64,000 nucleotides of DNA from Acidobacteria bacterium AB60 (GTDB lineage: Bacteria > Acidobacteriota > Terriglobia > Terriglobales > Acidobacteriaceae). Below the pieces are notes generated by a model. The model saw only the letters and a list, made by a program, of their open reading frames with translations. It searched no databases and had not been told where the DNA came from. Location of the stretch: assembly GCA_008682415.1 (NCBI GenBank), contig VANK01000012.1:124001-188000 (forward strand), in the 5' to 3' direction. This document shows, one piece after another, positions 8,272 to 16,637 of this stretch; the stretch's first letter is position 1; each line of letters begins with the position of its first letter. A program made the position numbers and the translations under genes.

Positions 8272-9009
8272 TCAGACCCAGGCATCGACGGTGACAAAGC
8301 GGCGGACGCCGATGTAGCGCTCGAGGAGGATCCTGGCGGCCTGGATGGAGGGTTCGCGGTCGACGCCGAGGCGTTCCGGAGCACCATCGTGAAGGACGAC
8401 GTTGGCGGCCCAGCCGCGGCGACCGAGCAGGTCGATGCGCTCGCTGAGCTTGTGGCCTATCTTTTCGCCGGAACGTTCCGCCCAGTCGTTGGTCATGGCG
8501 TTCCAGAGGACGGGAATCATGCCCAGATCCCGGGCGGCTGCGAGGACATCGGGGCGGCGGGCGCCGTAGGGAGGGCGGAAGAAGCGCACGGGGGCGCCGG
8601 TGATGTGTTCGAGGGTCTGCTTGGTTTGCTTGAGCTCGTCCCGGACCTTGCGCGGCGAGGCGAGAGCGAGGTTGGGGTGGCTCCAGGAGTGATTGCCGAT
8701 GACGTGGCCTGCTTCTGCGATGTAGCGGGTGAGGTAGGGCTCCTCCATGGCGTGTTTGCCGACGAGGAAGAAGGTGGCATGGGCGCGGTGTTTGGCGAGG
8801 AGGTCGAGGAGCTGGGGAGTCCAGGCCGGGTTGGGTCCGTCGTCGAAGGTGAGGGCGATCTGGCCACGTCCCTGGGGGGCGACGAGGGTGTCTCCGAAGA
8901 TCTGGGAACGCGGCGCCATGGCGGCGTAGGCGCAGCCGCCGGCCGCGAGCCCAAGGGCAGCCAGCGCACTTATCCCCTCGAGCGCTACTTTCACCGACTC
9001 TGAGAGCAT
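8272..9009 (-). CDS. Polysaccharide deacetylase (NodB homology, CE4)
   Basis: A 245-residue protein with an N-terminal hydrophobic segment (about 5-32) acting as signal anchor. The NodB domain has motif 1 LTFDDGPN, motif 2 NHSWSHPNL (zinc histidines), motif 3 RFFRPPYGARR, and a late VVLHDG. CE4 enzymes remove N-acetyl groups from peptidoglycan, chitin-like or exopolysaccharide sugars in the periplasm or outside. The ATG at 9009 has GGAG 5 nt upstream. It is divergent from panB across a 207-nt G-rich region. Native substrate is not predictable. Confidence 0.9.
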   Translation of the reverse strand: MLSESVKVALEGISALAALGLAAGGCAYAAMAPRSQIFGDTLVAPQGRGQIALTFDDGPNPAWTPQLLDLLAKHRAHATFFLVGKHAMEEPYLTRYIAEAGHVIGNHSWSHPNLALASPRKVRDELKQTKQTLEHITGAPVRFFRPPYGARRPDVLAAARDLGMIPVLWNAMTNDWAERSGEKIGHKLSERIDLLGRRGWAANVVLHDGAPERLGVDREPSIQAARILLERYIGVRRFVTVDAWV

Positions 9010-9216
9010 TTGCTCCAGTTTGCGGCGATTTTGGTTGCGGCGCAACTGGGTTCGACTCAAATGTTTGAAAATGTGCCATTTGGGGAAGAAAGCGAAGGAC
9101 CGAGGGGGAGGGGGCGAGGGCTGGCGGGGAGGGGCAGGTTGGCGGGGGAGGAATGGGTGTACACTCGCAGTGGTACGGGCCGCATCCTGAGCACACGGAG
9201 CGGCACTGGAGACGCT
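9010..9216. promoter_or_regulatory. G-rich divergent intergenic region between the deacetylase gene and panB
   Basis: This 207-nt region must hold promoters for both divergent genes. Positions about 9095-9152 are almost purely purine on the plus strand, with runs of five, five, three, four, four and five G, a composition able to form G-quadruplexes. A TACACT at 9158-9163 is a possible -10 for panB. Confidence 0.55.
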
Positions 9217-10155
9217 ATGAGCCTCACGAACTTCCCTGGCAGCGGCGCCTCGCCGTCTTCGCCCCAGCTCCCAAAAGTCACGATGCCAGCTCTTGCCGAG
9301 ATGAAGCGGCAGGGGAAGCCGATCTCTGCGCTGACGGCGTACGACTACGCCACCTCGCGCCTGGTGGACGAGGCGGGGATCGACTTGATTCTGGTGGGCG
9401 ATTCGCTGGCCATGGTCGTCCTGGGCCATGACAACACGCTGGCTGTGACGGTGGACGAGATGCTGCACCATACGCGGGCGGTCCGACGGGCGGTGCGGCG
9501 GGCCCTGGTGGTGGCGGACATGCCATTTGGGAGTTATCACGGCACGGTGGCGGAGGGAGTGGCCAACGCGGTCCGTTTTATCAAAGAGGCGGGGGCGGAG
9601 GCGGTAAAGGTAGAGGGGCCGCGGATTGACCTGGTGCGGGCGCTCAGCGAGGCGGAGATCCCGGTGGTGGCGCATCTGGGGCTGACGCCGCAGAGCGTGC
9701 TACGCATGGGCGGGTATCGGGTGCAGGCGCGGAGCCTGGAGGCAGCCCGGCAGTTGCGCGCGGACGCGCATGCGCTGGCGGAGTCCGGTGCAGGGCTGCT
9801 GGTCCTGGAGGGGGTTCCGCGCGAGGTGGCGGCGCAGATCACCGCGGAGCTGACGATTCCGACGATTGGGATTGGGGCGGGGCCGGATTGTGACGGGCAG
9901 ATCCTGGTCTTCCATGATCTGCTGAACCTGACCTTTGCGCCCGCCGCCAAGTTTGTGCGCCGCTACGCGGATGCTTCGGGGCTGATCCGGACTGCGGTGG
10001 AACAGTATCGCGAGGATGTGGAACATCGCGCGTTCCCCTCCGATGCGGAGAGCTACCACCTGCCCGGGCGCAAGGCGGCGCCGAGCTATTCCGAGGAAGT
10101 GGACGCGGTGGTGAACCGGGATGCCTTGCAGGATCTTGGGGAGTTCGGCGCCTAG
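9217..10155 (+). CDS. panB: 3-methyl-2-oxobutanoate hydroxymethyltransferase
   Basis: A 312-residue enzyme of pantothenate synthesis that adds a hydroxymethyl group from methylene-tetrahydrofolate to 2-oxoisovalerate, giving ketopantoate. Family signatures include ISALTAYDYATSRLVDEAG, LVGDSLAMVVLGH, ADMPFGSYHG, VKVEG, HLGLTPQ and IGIGAGPDCDGQILV. The length is slightly above the usual 265-280 because of an N-terminal extension and a C-terminal tail. The ATG at 9217 has GGAG 5 nt upstream. panC follows 12 nt later, so the two consecutive pathway genes form an operon. Confidence 0.96.
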   Translation: MSLTNFPGSGASPSSPQLPKVTMPALAEMKRQGKPISALTAYDYATSRLVDEAGIDLILVGDSLAMVVLGHDNTLAVTVDEMLHHTRAVRRAVRRALVVADMPFGSYHGTVAEGVANAVRFIKEAGAEAVKVEGPRIDLVRALSEAEIPVVAHLGLTPQSVLRMGGYRVQARSLEAARQLRADAHALAESGAGLLVLEGVPREVAAQITAELTIPTIGIGAGPDCDGQILVFHDLLNLTFAPAAKFVRRYADASGLIRTAVEQYREDVEHRAFPSDAESYHLPGRKAAPSYSEEVDAVVNRDALQDLGEFGA

Positions 10156-10167
10156 CCGCGGCTCGCG

Positions 10168-11010
10168 ATGAAGATTCTGCATACGGTTTCGGAGCTGCGC
10201 GGGTGGTCGCGCGCGGCGCGCCAAGAAGGGAAGCTTGTTGGGCTGGTGCCGACGATGGGAGCGCTGCACGCCGGGCACGCTTCGCTAATCCGGGCCGCGG
10301 CGGAGCGCTGCGACGCGGTGGCTGTAACCATCTTTGTGAACCCCACGCAATTTGGACCGAACGAGGACTATGCGCGTTATCCACGCACGTTTGAGGCAGA
10401 TTGCGCGCTGGCGGAGGCGGAGGGCGCGGACGTGGTCTTTGCGCCGGCGGTTGAGGAGATTTATCCCGAGGGGGCGACGACGTTTGTGGAGGTGGAGGGC
10501 CTGAGCGATCGCCTGGACGGGCAGTCGCGGCCGGGGCACTTTCGCGGGGTTGCGACGGTCGTGACCAAGCTCTTTGTTGCGGCGGAGGCGGACCTGGCGT
10601 TCTTCGGGCAGAAGGATGCGGCGCAGGTGGCGGTGCTGCGAAGGATGGTGAGGGACCTGCGGCTGGGCACGGAGATTGTGGTGTGTCCGATTGTGCGGGA
10701 GGCGGATGGGCTGGCTCTGAGCTCGCGCAACGTGTATCTGAATGCGGAGCAGCGCAGGCAGGCGCTGGCGCTGAGCCGGGCGATTGGGGCGGTGGAGTCG
10801 CTGGTGGGCCACGGCCGGCGGGATCGCGAAGAGCTCTTTGAGGCGGCGCGGGCGGTGCTGGGGGCGGAGCGCGGGCTGCGGGTCGACTATATCGCTCTGG
10901 TGGACTGGGCGACGCTGCAGCCGGTGGAGACTGCGGCGCCGGGGACGCTGTTCGCGGTGGCGGCGTGGGTGGGCGAGACGCGGCTGATTGATAACGCGAT
11001 CCTGGCGTAG
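10168..11010 (+). CDS. panC: Pantothenate synthetase
   Basis: A 280-residue cytosolic ligase that joins D-pantoate and beta-alanine with ATP through a pantoyl-adenylate. It has the nucleotidyl-transferase HIGH-like motif in VPTMGALHAGH, FVNPTQFGPNEDYARYPR, GHFRGVATVVTKLF, FFGQKDAAQ and the KMSKS-like segment LALSSRNVYL. The length equals the family norm. It is immediately downstream of panB and probably co-transcribed. The final step of the pathway's precursor supply (panD) is not in the window. Confidence 0.97.
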   Translation: MKILHTVSELRGWSRAARQEGKLVGLVPTMGALHAGHASLIRAAAERCDAVAVTIFVNPTQFGPNEDYARYPRTFEADCALAEAEGADVVFAPAVEEIYPEGATTFVEVEGLSDRLDGQSRPGHFRGVATVVTKLFVAAEADLAFFGQKDAAQVAVLRRMVRDLRLGTEIVVCPIVREADGLALSSRNVYLNAEQRRQALALSRAIGAVESLVGHGRRDREELFEAARAVLGAERGLRVDYIALVDWATLQPVETAAPGTLFAVAAWVGETRLIDNAILA

Positions 11011-11070
11011 CTGGGATTCTCCCAAGTTTCGCGTTGCGGAAAGCTGCTGGGGCACGGCACTCTGGTTGCA

Positions 11071-11973
11071 GTGCCGGAACTTCCTGACATTACTGCTTAT
11101 CTGGCGGCTCTGCAGCCACGCATTGTGGGGCAGAGGATCGAACACGTGCGGTTAGGATCGCCGTTTTTGCTGCGCACGGTGGATCCGCCTCTATCGGCTG
11201 CGCAGGGGCGTGTCGTCACGGAGCTGCGGAGGATCGGCAAGCGCATTGCGATCGGTGTGGAGGGAGATACCTGGCTAGTCATTCACCTGATGATCGCGGG
11301 GCGGCTGCACTGGAAGCCGGCGGGGGCGAAGCTGGCCGGACGAAATGCGCTGCTGGCGCTCGATTTTGCGACAGGAACCCTGACGCTTACGGAGGCCGGA
11401 TCGAAGCGGCGCGCCTCCCTGCACGTGGTGCGCGGCGATCGGTTGATGGAGATGGACCCGGGCGGATATGAGATCTTTGCGCCGGAGGCCAGCCTGGCCG
11501 GCTTTCGCTCGGCGCTCACGCAGGAGAATCGCACGCTGAAGCGCGCTCTGACCGATCCGCGGCTGATCTCGGGCGTGGGGAATGCCTACTCGGATGAGAT
11601 TCTGCATGCGGCGCAGCTTTCGCCGGTGGCGTTGACCCAGAAGCTCAAGCCCGAGGAGTGGGAACGGCTGTACACGGCGACGCGGGCGACGCTGACGGAG
11701 TGGATGGAGCGGCTGAACAAGAAAGCGGAGAAGACATTTCCGGAGAAGGTGACGGCGTTCCGGCCGGAGATGGCGGTGCATGGGCGTTTTGGACAGCCGT
11801 GCCCGCGGTGCGGACAGCCGATCCAGCGGATCCGCTACGCCGATAACGAGACCGACTACTGCGCGCAGTGCCAGACGGGGGGCAAGGTGCTGGCCGACCG
11901 GAGTCTTTCGCGGCTGCTGGGATCGGACTGGCCGCGCACGCTGGACGAGCTGGAGGCATTGAAGCGGAAATAG
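11071..11973 (+). CDS. mutM: Formamidopyrimidine-DNA glycosylase / endonuclease VIII family
   Basis: A 300-residue bifunctional base-excision glycosylase and AP lyase. The catalytic proline and glutamate are at the extreme N-terminus (MPELPD after a GTG start at 11071). The HLMIAGRLHW segment, the H2TH helix region around LISGVGNAYSDEILH, and a C-terminal zinc finger CPRC ... CAQC complete the family architecture. The substrate is oxidised purine (8-oxoguanine, Fapy) or oxidised pyrimidine; which class cannot be settled by eye. It is a single gene, 60 nt after panC, likely with its own promoter. Confidence 0.9.
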   Translation: MPELPDITAYLAALQPRIVGQRIEHVRLGSPFLLRTVDPPLSAAQGRVVTELRRIGKRIAIGVEGDTWLVIHLMIAGRLHWKPAGAKLAGRNALLALDFATGTLTLTEAGSKRRASLHVVRGDRLMEMDPGGYEIFAPEASLAGFRSALTQENRTLKRALTDPRLISGVGNAYSDEILHAAQLSPVALTQKLKPEEWERLYTATRATLTEWMERLNKKAEKTFPEKVTAFRPEMAVHGRFGQPCPRCGQPIQRIRYADNETDYCAQCQTGGKVLADRSLSRLLGSDWPRTLDELEALKRK

Positions 11974-12179
11974 GGCGCGCGATGCGGATGTTTTCGATTG
12001 ACACGGGTTCGTGCGCTGTTTGAGAGTGCGGTTGCACCCATTCCATCCTGTTCCGCGAGGGGCTGCTTCTGTGAGCATACCGGGGAGATGCTTTACAAAA
12101 CAGACCGGAAACATGGTTTACACCATGGCGGAGAACAGTTGGCTTTCCCAGCTTTGGCTAGGCGCATGAACATGCGTTT

Positions 12180-13341
12180 ATGCCTTGGAAAGAGACTCGA
12201 ACCGTGGACCAACGCCTGCAGTTCTTATCGAGCTATCTGAAGGAAGAGATGTCCGTGACGGATCTTTGCCACGAGTACGGCATTTCACGCCCAACTGCTT
12301 ACAAGTGGATCAAGCGTTACGACGAAGTCGGGCCTGAGGGCCTGCTCGATCTGGCGCGCACGCCGCACAGTTGCTCACACGCAACCCCGTCTGAGATTGA
12401 GAACGAGATCCTCGCGCTTCGAAAGCGATTTCCGTCCTGGGGAGCGCGGAAGCTCAAGGCGCGGCTGGAGCGCATGAACCCGAACGTAAGCTGGCCTGCG
12501 GCAAGTACTGTAGGTCAGATCCTCAGCCGTGCCGGCCTCACGAACCCGAAGCGGAAGAACCGGCGCGCTACGCCCAGCTCTCAACCGTTCTCGATGGTCA
12601 CCGCGCCGAATCAGCTCTGGTGCATGGATTTCAAAGGGTACTTCCTGAAGGGTGATGGATATCGCTGCGACCCATTCACGATCACCGAATGCGCACAGCC
12701 GGTTTCTGATTCGCTGCCAGGCGGTCGCGCGCATGGACCTCGCCCAGGTGAGCGCCATTTGCGATGCCGCGATGCGAGAGTTCGGCGTGCCGGAACGTAT
12801 TCGCACCGACAACGGAGCACCGTTCGCTGGCGTCGGCCTGCTCGGCCTGTCGAAGCTATCTCTGGGATGGATGAAGCTCGGCATTGTTCACGAGCGTATT
12901 CAGCCAGGGCATCCTCAACAGAACGGAAGGCACGAACGGATGCACCGCACGCTAAAGGAGGAGACGGCCAAGCCGCCGGCACGCACGGTGACGGCACAAC
13001 AGAAGAAGTTCGATCGCTTCCGTCTAGTCTTCAACTTTGAGCGCCCACATGAAGCGCTTGCCAACGAAACACCGGGAAGCATCTACGTGCCCAGCACGCG
13101 GCTGCTCCCTAGCAGAGTGGCGAGCTTTGTGTATCCCAGATCATTTCAGACACGACGGGTAAACAACAGCGGAGACATCAGCTGGCATAAAGGCCGAGTT
13201 TTCGTGAGCGAGGTGTTGCGCAACGAAGAGATCGGCCTCGAGCAGATGGACGAAGACGTACACCGCGTCTTCTTCCATAACACCGAGCTGGGCGAGTTCA
13301 ACAGTACTGAGATGCGGTTTCGTCCTGCTCCTCGTGCTTAG
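12180..13341 (+). pseudogene. IS481-family transposase, broken by a single-base frameshift
   Basis: Two overlapping reading frames together make one IS481 transposase of about 386 residues. Frame one (12180 to about 12687) has the helix-turn-helix and leucine-zipper-like N-terminus and the first catalytic Asp in LWCMDFKG. Frame two (about 12689 to 13341) resumes with AHSRFLIRC, then the second Asp in RIRTDNG and the Glu in HPQQNGRHERMH. Removing one A of the GAAT at 12687-12690 restores continuity (ITDAHSRF, as expected for the family). The element is probably inactive unless the extra base is a sequencing error. Clear terminal inverted repeats were not found. Confidence 0.9.
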
Positions 13342-13417
13342 ATCCTTGCCCTCTTGCATGTAACTGCGGCGTGTGGCTACCTGTAATCATGATGGATACT
13401 CTTGATAGAGGATCTCT

Positions 13418-13849
13418 ATGCGACGTCATCGTCTGTTTGTAGCAATTCTGGTCATCGCAGCCTTTAGCTTTCTCAACCTCGTTGCTAGAGCTCAGAGCAG
13501 CACTGACATTTACAAGAGCATCAAGGATGATCCCTCCAAAATTCGATGGTGTCTGTCTGAAGCCGGAGATGATCCTGCAGGTATTATCGGTCGCCGCTGT
13601 CAGGTCTACTCGGAGTGCCTTGACTCTTTGGGCTTAAATGATTCAGTGGATAAGCGACCGTATCCTACCCTCTCAGCCGAACAAGTTGAGAGTGTCAGAA
13701 AGTGTCACCAGGCGCTTTACAATGCAGCCCGAACTAATCCGCAGCTCAAAGGGTCGAAGGCGACTCAGGACTGGCTGGAGCACAATGTTTCATCGGGCAC
13801 GGAAGCTAAAGCCTTTCCCGTTCCGAGTAACCTGGGCCGTCCACACTGA
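13418..13849 (+). CDS. Small secreted protein of unknown function
   Basis: 143 residues. A signal peptide is clear (basic MRRHR, hydrophobic 7-22, cleavage after VARAQ-S). The mature part of about 115 residues has four cysteines (in WCLSE, RRCQVYSEC and RKCHQ), enough for two disulfides, and ends in a polar tail. I do not recognise a family. GAGG lies 7 nt before the ATG. Base composition is lower in GC than the flanks and it sits directly after the IS481 remnant, so it may have arrived with it. It is followed by a long palindrome. Confidence 0.7.
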   Translation: MRRHRLFVAILVIAAFSFLNLVARAQSSTDIYKSIKDDPSKIRWCLSEAGDDPAGIIGRRCQVYSECLDSLGLNDSVDKRPYPTLSAEQVESVRKCHQALYNAARTNPQLKGSKATQDWLEHNVSSGTEAKAFPVPSNLGRPH

Positions 13850-13920
13850 TTCCGCTCTTCGGCTCTCGAGAGGCAGCGGCTGCGCGAACGATGCGCCTAA
13901 AACAAAGCCGTGGAAATGCC

Positions 13921-13974
13921 GGGGTATGGGAAGGGTGGAAAGCCCAAAAGCCGGCTTTCCACCTTCCCACACCC
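13921..13974. repeat. Long near-perfect palindrome (extragenic hairpin repeat)
   Basis: Left arm 13921-13944 and right arm 13952-13974 pair over about 23 bp with one mismatch and one bulged base, around a short A-rich loop. The stem includes GGGAAGGGTGGAAAGCC and GGCTTTCCACCTTCCC. No U-tract follows, so it looks more like an interspersed palindromic element than a terminator. The surrounding interval 13850-14163 contains no gene I can support. Confidence 0.85.
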
Positions 13975-14163
13975 CTTGGACATCCCTACGGGATTTCACA
14001 CATTCCCACGGCTACGACGACGGCTATCATCTATTTGAAGACCGGCAACGCCCGCCGAAAACCCGCAACCAGAGCCACTCTCACCGCAAGGGGCTTGTAA
14101 ACCATGTCCCCGGTCCAAAACGTAAAGGATGTCCCGGTACTCTCATCTTCCCTGGAGGATTCC

Positions 14164-14571
14164 ATGCATCCTGTGCACGTCAATCACGCTGCGCTGGTGG
14201 TTTCCGCGTTGATCTTGTGGTTTCTCGGCGCTTTCTGGTATTCCCCGGTTGCGTTTGCCAAGCCGTGGATCGCGATTATCGGGCGCAAGGCCGGGGAGAA
14301 GCCGAAGGGGCTGGCGGCCGGGATGGTCGGCTCGTTTATTGGCGATCTGATTCTCTCGCTGGTGCTCGCGCATGTTGTTGCGTGGTCGGGCGCACAGGGG
14401 TTCGCGATGGGGGCGCTGGTGGGGTTCGTGATGTGGTTGGGATTCGTGGTCGGGCCGTTGTATCCGCAGAGCGTGTATGAGGGCCGACCGTTTACCTACT
14501 TCGCGATTAACTCCGGGTATTGGCTGGTGGGATTGCTGGTGGCCGGCGGTCTGCTTGCATCGTGGCATTGA
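14164..14571 (+). CDS. DUF1761-family small membrane protein
   Basis: 135 residues with four hydrophobic segments (about 12-30, 53-75, 82-102 and 114-133). The early motif LGAFWYSPVAFAKPW and the later PLYPQSVYEGRP with FAINSGYWLVG are typical of the DUF1761 family of unknown function. The ATG at 14164 has a strong GGAGGA 5 nt upstream and is preferred over an ATG at 14104 that would add 20 polar residues. The protein is in the inner membrane; no role can be assigned. The next gene, RidA, has its own promoter-like box. Confidence 0.85.
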   Translation: MHPVHVNHAALVVSALILWFLGAFWYSPVAFAKPWIAIIGRKAGEKPKGLAAGMVGSFIGDLILSLVLAHVVAWSGAQGFAMGALVGFVMWLGFVVGPLYPQSVYEGRPFTYFAINSGYWLVGLLVAGGLLASWH

Positions 14572-14604
14572 GGCCGGGTTTACAGGGTTCGGGCCCTCTC
14601 TGGG

Positions 14605-14610
14605 TAGAAT
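14605..14610 (+). promoter_or_regulatory. TAGAAT -10-like box before ridA (leaderless arrangement)
   Basis: TAGAAT ends 7 nt before the ATG at 14618, with no Shine-Dalgarno sequence between. A TTTACA at 14579-14584 could be a -35 element but the spacer would be 20 nt. Confidence 0.5.
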
Positions 14611-14617
14611 CCAGAGC

Positions 14618-15007
14618 ATGAGCAAAGAAACGATCTCGACGCCCAACGCTCCCGCTGCCCTCGGCCCTTACTCGCAGGCGATCCGCCTTGGCAACCTGGT
14701 GTTCACCGCCGGACAGGGTCCGATTGATCCGGCGACGCAGAAGATTGTTGCCGGGGGCATCGTGGAGCAGACGACCCGGGTGATGGAGAACCTGAAGGCC
14801 ATCCTGGAGGCGGCCGGCACGACACTGGAAAAGTCTGTGAAGGCGAGCGTGTTTTTGAAGGACCTGAACGATTTCCAGGCGATGAATGCGGTGTACGCCA
14901 AGTACATGGCTCCGGCGGGCGTGGCGCCGCCGGCGCGCACCACGGTGCAGGCAGCGCGGCTTCCGGGGGACATCCTGGTGGAGATCGATGTGATTGCGGA
15001 GGGCTAG
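14618..15007 (+). CDS. ridA: RidA-family reactive intermediate deaminase
   Basis: A 129-residue YjgF/YER057c/UK114 protein. The N-terminal pattern PNAPAALGPYSQAIRLGN, then FTAGQGPIDPATQ, the conserved arginine in PPARTTVQAARLP and VEIDVIAEG are diagnostic. RidA hydrolyses reactive enamine/imine intermediates formed by PLP enzymes such as threonine dehydratase; it works as a cytosolic trimer. The conserved arginine needed for deaminase activity is present. It is followed 48 nt later by msrB, another damage-control enzyme. Confidence 0.95.
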   Translation: MSKETISTPNAPAALGPYSQAIRLGNLVFTAGQGPIDPATQKIVAGGIVEQTTRVMENLKAILEAAGTTLEKSVKASVFLKDLNDFQAMNAVYAKYMAPAGVAPPARTTVQAARLPGDILVEIDVIAEG

Positions 15008-15055
15008 GGCCGCTTCGTTGCAGAGGCGCGCGCATCCAATCCCTGGAGATCCAAA

Positions 15056-15466
15056 ATGGCGCAAGCACCTGAGAAGATTCAAAAGACAGAAGCGGAGTGG
15101 CGTGCCCAGTTGACGCCGGAGCAGTACCACATTCTTCGGGAGAAAGGCACGGAACGGCCCTTCACCGGTCCTCTGGAGTTCAACTACGAGACCGGCAGCT
15201 ATCACTGCGCGGGGTGCGGGGCGCTGCTGTTCAACTCCGGGGCGAAGTTCGACTCCGGATGCGGCTGGCCCAGTTTCATGATCCCGGCCGATTCAAAGGC
15301 GGTGGAGGAGCACGAGGACATGAGCTTTGGAATGCGCCGCGTGGAGGTGACCTGCGCGCGCTGCGGGGGACACCTGGGCCACGTGTTTCCGGACGGGCCG
15401 CGGCCGACGGGGATGCGCTACTGCATCAACTCCGCCTCGCTTACGTTTGAGCGGGAAAAGGCCTGA
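15056..15466 (+). CDS. msrB: Peptide-methionine (R)-S-oxide reductase
   Basis: A 136-residue single-domain MsrB. Structural zinc is held by the two pairs CAGC and CARC. The catalytic cysteine lies in MRYCINSAS near the C-terminus. GWPSF and GHLGHVFPDGP are conserved family segments. It reduces the R-sulfoxide of methionine in proteins with thioredoxin. No signal peptide is present, so it is cytosolic. GGAG lies 9 nt before the ATG. The stand-alone form (not fused to MsrA) is common in this size. Confidence 0.96.
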   Translation: MAQAPEKIQKTEAEWRAQLTPEQYHILREKGTERPFTGPLEFNYETGSYHCAGCGALLFNSGAKFDSGCGWPSFMIPADSKAVEEHEDMSFGMRRVEVTCARCGGHLGHVFPDGPRPTGMRYCINSASLTFEREKA

Positions 15467-15487
15467 CCCGAAGCGGGGGCAATCGCG

Positions 15488-15493
15488 TAGATT
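15488..15493 (+). promoter_or_regulatory. TAGATT -10-like box (leaderless arrangement)
   Basis: TAGATT ends 6 nt before the ATG at 15500. No ribosome-binding site is seen. Same architecture as at 3206 and 14605. Confidence 0.45.
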
Positions 15494-15499
15494 GTCTGC

Positions 15500-16525
15500 A
15501 TGATCCGCCGCCTGCTGGCCTTTGCTCTCACGTTTTTTAGCTGCACTTTCGCGTTTGCCCAGGATCCTGCCGCGGGCGAGGACCGGGAGCTGGAACAGCA
15601 GCTCCAGGCGATTGCCGCGGCGCTCCATGGCAAGGTGGCCCTCTATGCCGAGAACCTGAAGACGGGGCAGAGTGCGGGCCTTGCGGCGGACGAGCCGGTC
15701 AAGACGGCTTCTACGATCAAGATGGCGATCCTGCTGGATGCAGCCGAGCAGATCCGCGCCGGCCACGCGTCGTTTGGGGAGAAGCTGGTTCTGAGCCACG
15801 AGAACCAGGTGGAGGGCTCGGGTGTTCTGGGCGAGCTTGACACGCCGCTTGCGCTCACGCTGCGCGACACGCTGACGCTGATGGTGGTGTTGAGCGACAA
15901 CACGGCCACCAACATGGCGATCGACCGGCTGGGCCTGGCGCGTATCAACGACACGCTGAAGGCGGCGGGGCTGAAGCAGAGCTACCTGTACAAGAAGGTC
16001 TACGTGCCGGCGACCGGGCCCATGCCCGCGGACCAGCCGAGGTTCGGTCTGGGGAAGACGACGGCGCGGGAGATGGCGCAGATTATGGCGCGGCTGGCGC
16101 AGTGCCGGCTGGCGCTGGACGGGTCGGCAGCCGGGCCGGGCGACGGGGCGATCTGCGCAACGATCCTGCATATGCTGCGCAACCAGCAGGACCGCGACGG
16201 GATACCGCGGTACCTGGAGTTTCTGGACACGAGCGAACACGGATCTGCGATTGCGAACAAGACGGGGGCGCTGGATGCGCTGCGCGCGGATGTGGCGCTG
16301 ATCGCTTCCAAGGCGGGGCCGGTGGTGATTGCGGCGTACACCTACGACAACGCCGACCAGCGCTGGAACGGGGATAACGAGGGCCAGCAGACGCTGGGAA
16401 AGCTAGCCAAAGCCGTGCTGGAGCGGTGGTCGCCCGGCGGGATCGACCCGGCTTCGTTCGACTGGGAGAACCCCCTGCTGGGGCCTGGGCGAGACGGAAA
16501 AGGGAGCTCCGCAACGCAGCCCTGA
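15500..16525 (+). CDS. Secreted serine hydrolase of the class A beta-lactamase fold
   Basis: 341 residues with a signal peptide (cleavage near FAFAQ). It has the three penicillin-recognising motifs in order: STIK (SxxK serine nucleophile), SDN and KTG. A canonical omega-loop ExxLN supplying the deacylating glutamate is not visible; the corresponding stretch reads PADQPRFGLGKTTAREM. Hence it may be a slow-turnover lactamase, a penicillin-binding-like esterase or a carboxypeptidase rather than a resistance enzyme. It acts in the periplasm. The C-terminal tail after residue 300 is proline- and glycine-rich. Antibiotic resistance should not be assumed. Confidence 0.82.
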   Translation: MIRRLLAFALTFFSCTFAFAQDPAAGEDRELEQQLQAIAAALHGKVALYAENLKTGQSAGLAADEPVKTASTIKMAILLDAAEQIRAGHASFGEKLVLSHENQVEGSGVLGELDTPLALTLRDTLTLMVVLSDNTATNMAIDRLGLARINDTLKAAGLKQSYLYKKVYVPATGPMPADQPRFGLGKTTAREMAQIMARLAQCRLALDGSAAGPGDGAICATILHMLRNQQDRDGIPRYLEFLDTSEHGSAIANKTGALDALRADVALIASKAGPVVIAAYTYDNADQRWNGDNEGQQTLGKLAKAVLERWSPGGIDPASFDWENPLLGPGRDGKGSSATQP

Positions 16526-16576
16526 GGGGTGTTCTGATCCACCGGGAGATGCACAGGCGGGCGGGCGCCCTCCTGC

Positions 16577-16582
16577 TAAAAT
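16577..16582 (+). promoter_or_regulatory. TAAAAT -10-like box upstream of purM
   Basis: TAAAAT followed by about 55 nt of leader before the GTG at 16638, with AGGAAG as ribosome-binding site. This promoter is of the leadered type, in contrast to the leaderless boxes elsewhere. Confidence 0.4.
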
Positions 16583-16637
16583 CGACCTTTCCGGCCAAGC
16601 CACGCCGTGCCGAGTCCAGCCGCAGGAAGTCCTCATC

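Noticed and set aside
8159..9196. Upstream extension of the ComF open frame through the deacetylase region
   Set aside because: Arginine/proline-rich; it overlaps the well-supported deacetylase in a different frame.
12060..12179. Terminal inverted repeat of the IS481 element
   Set aside because: Sequence near 12071-12100 and 13358-13380 share only scattered matches when compared in inverted orientation, not a convincing repeat.
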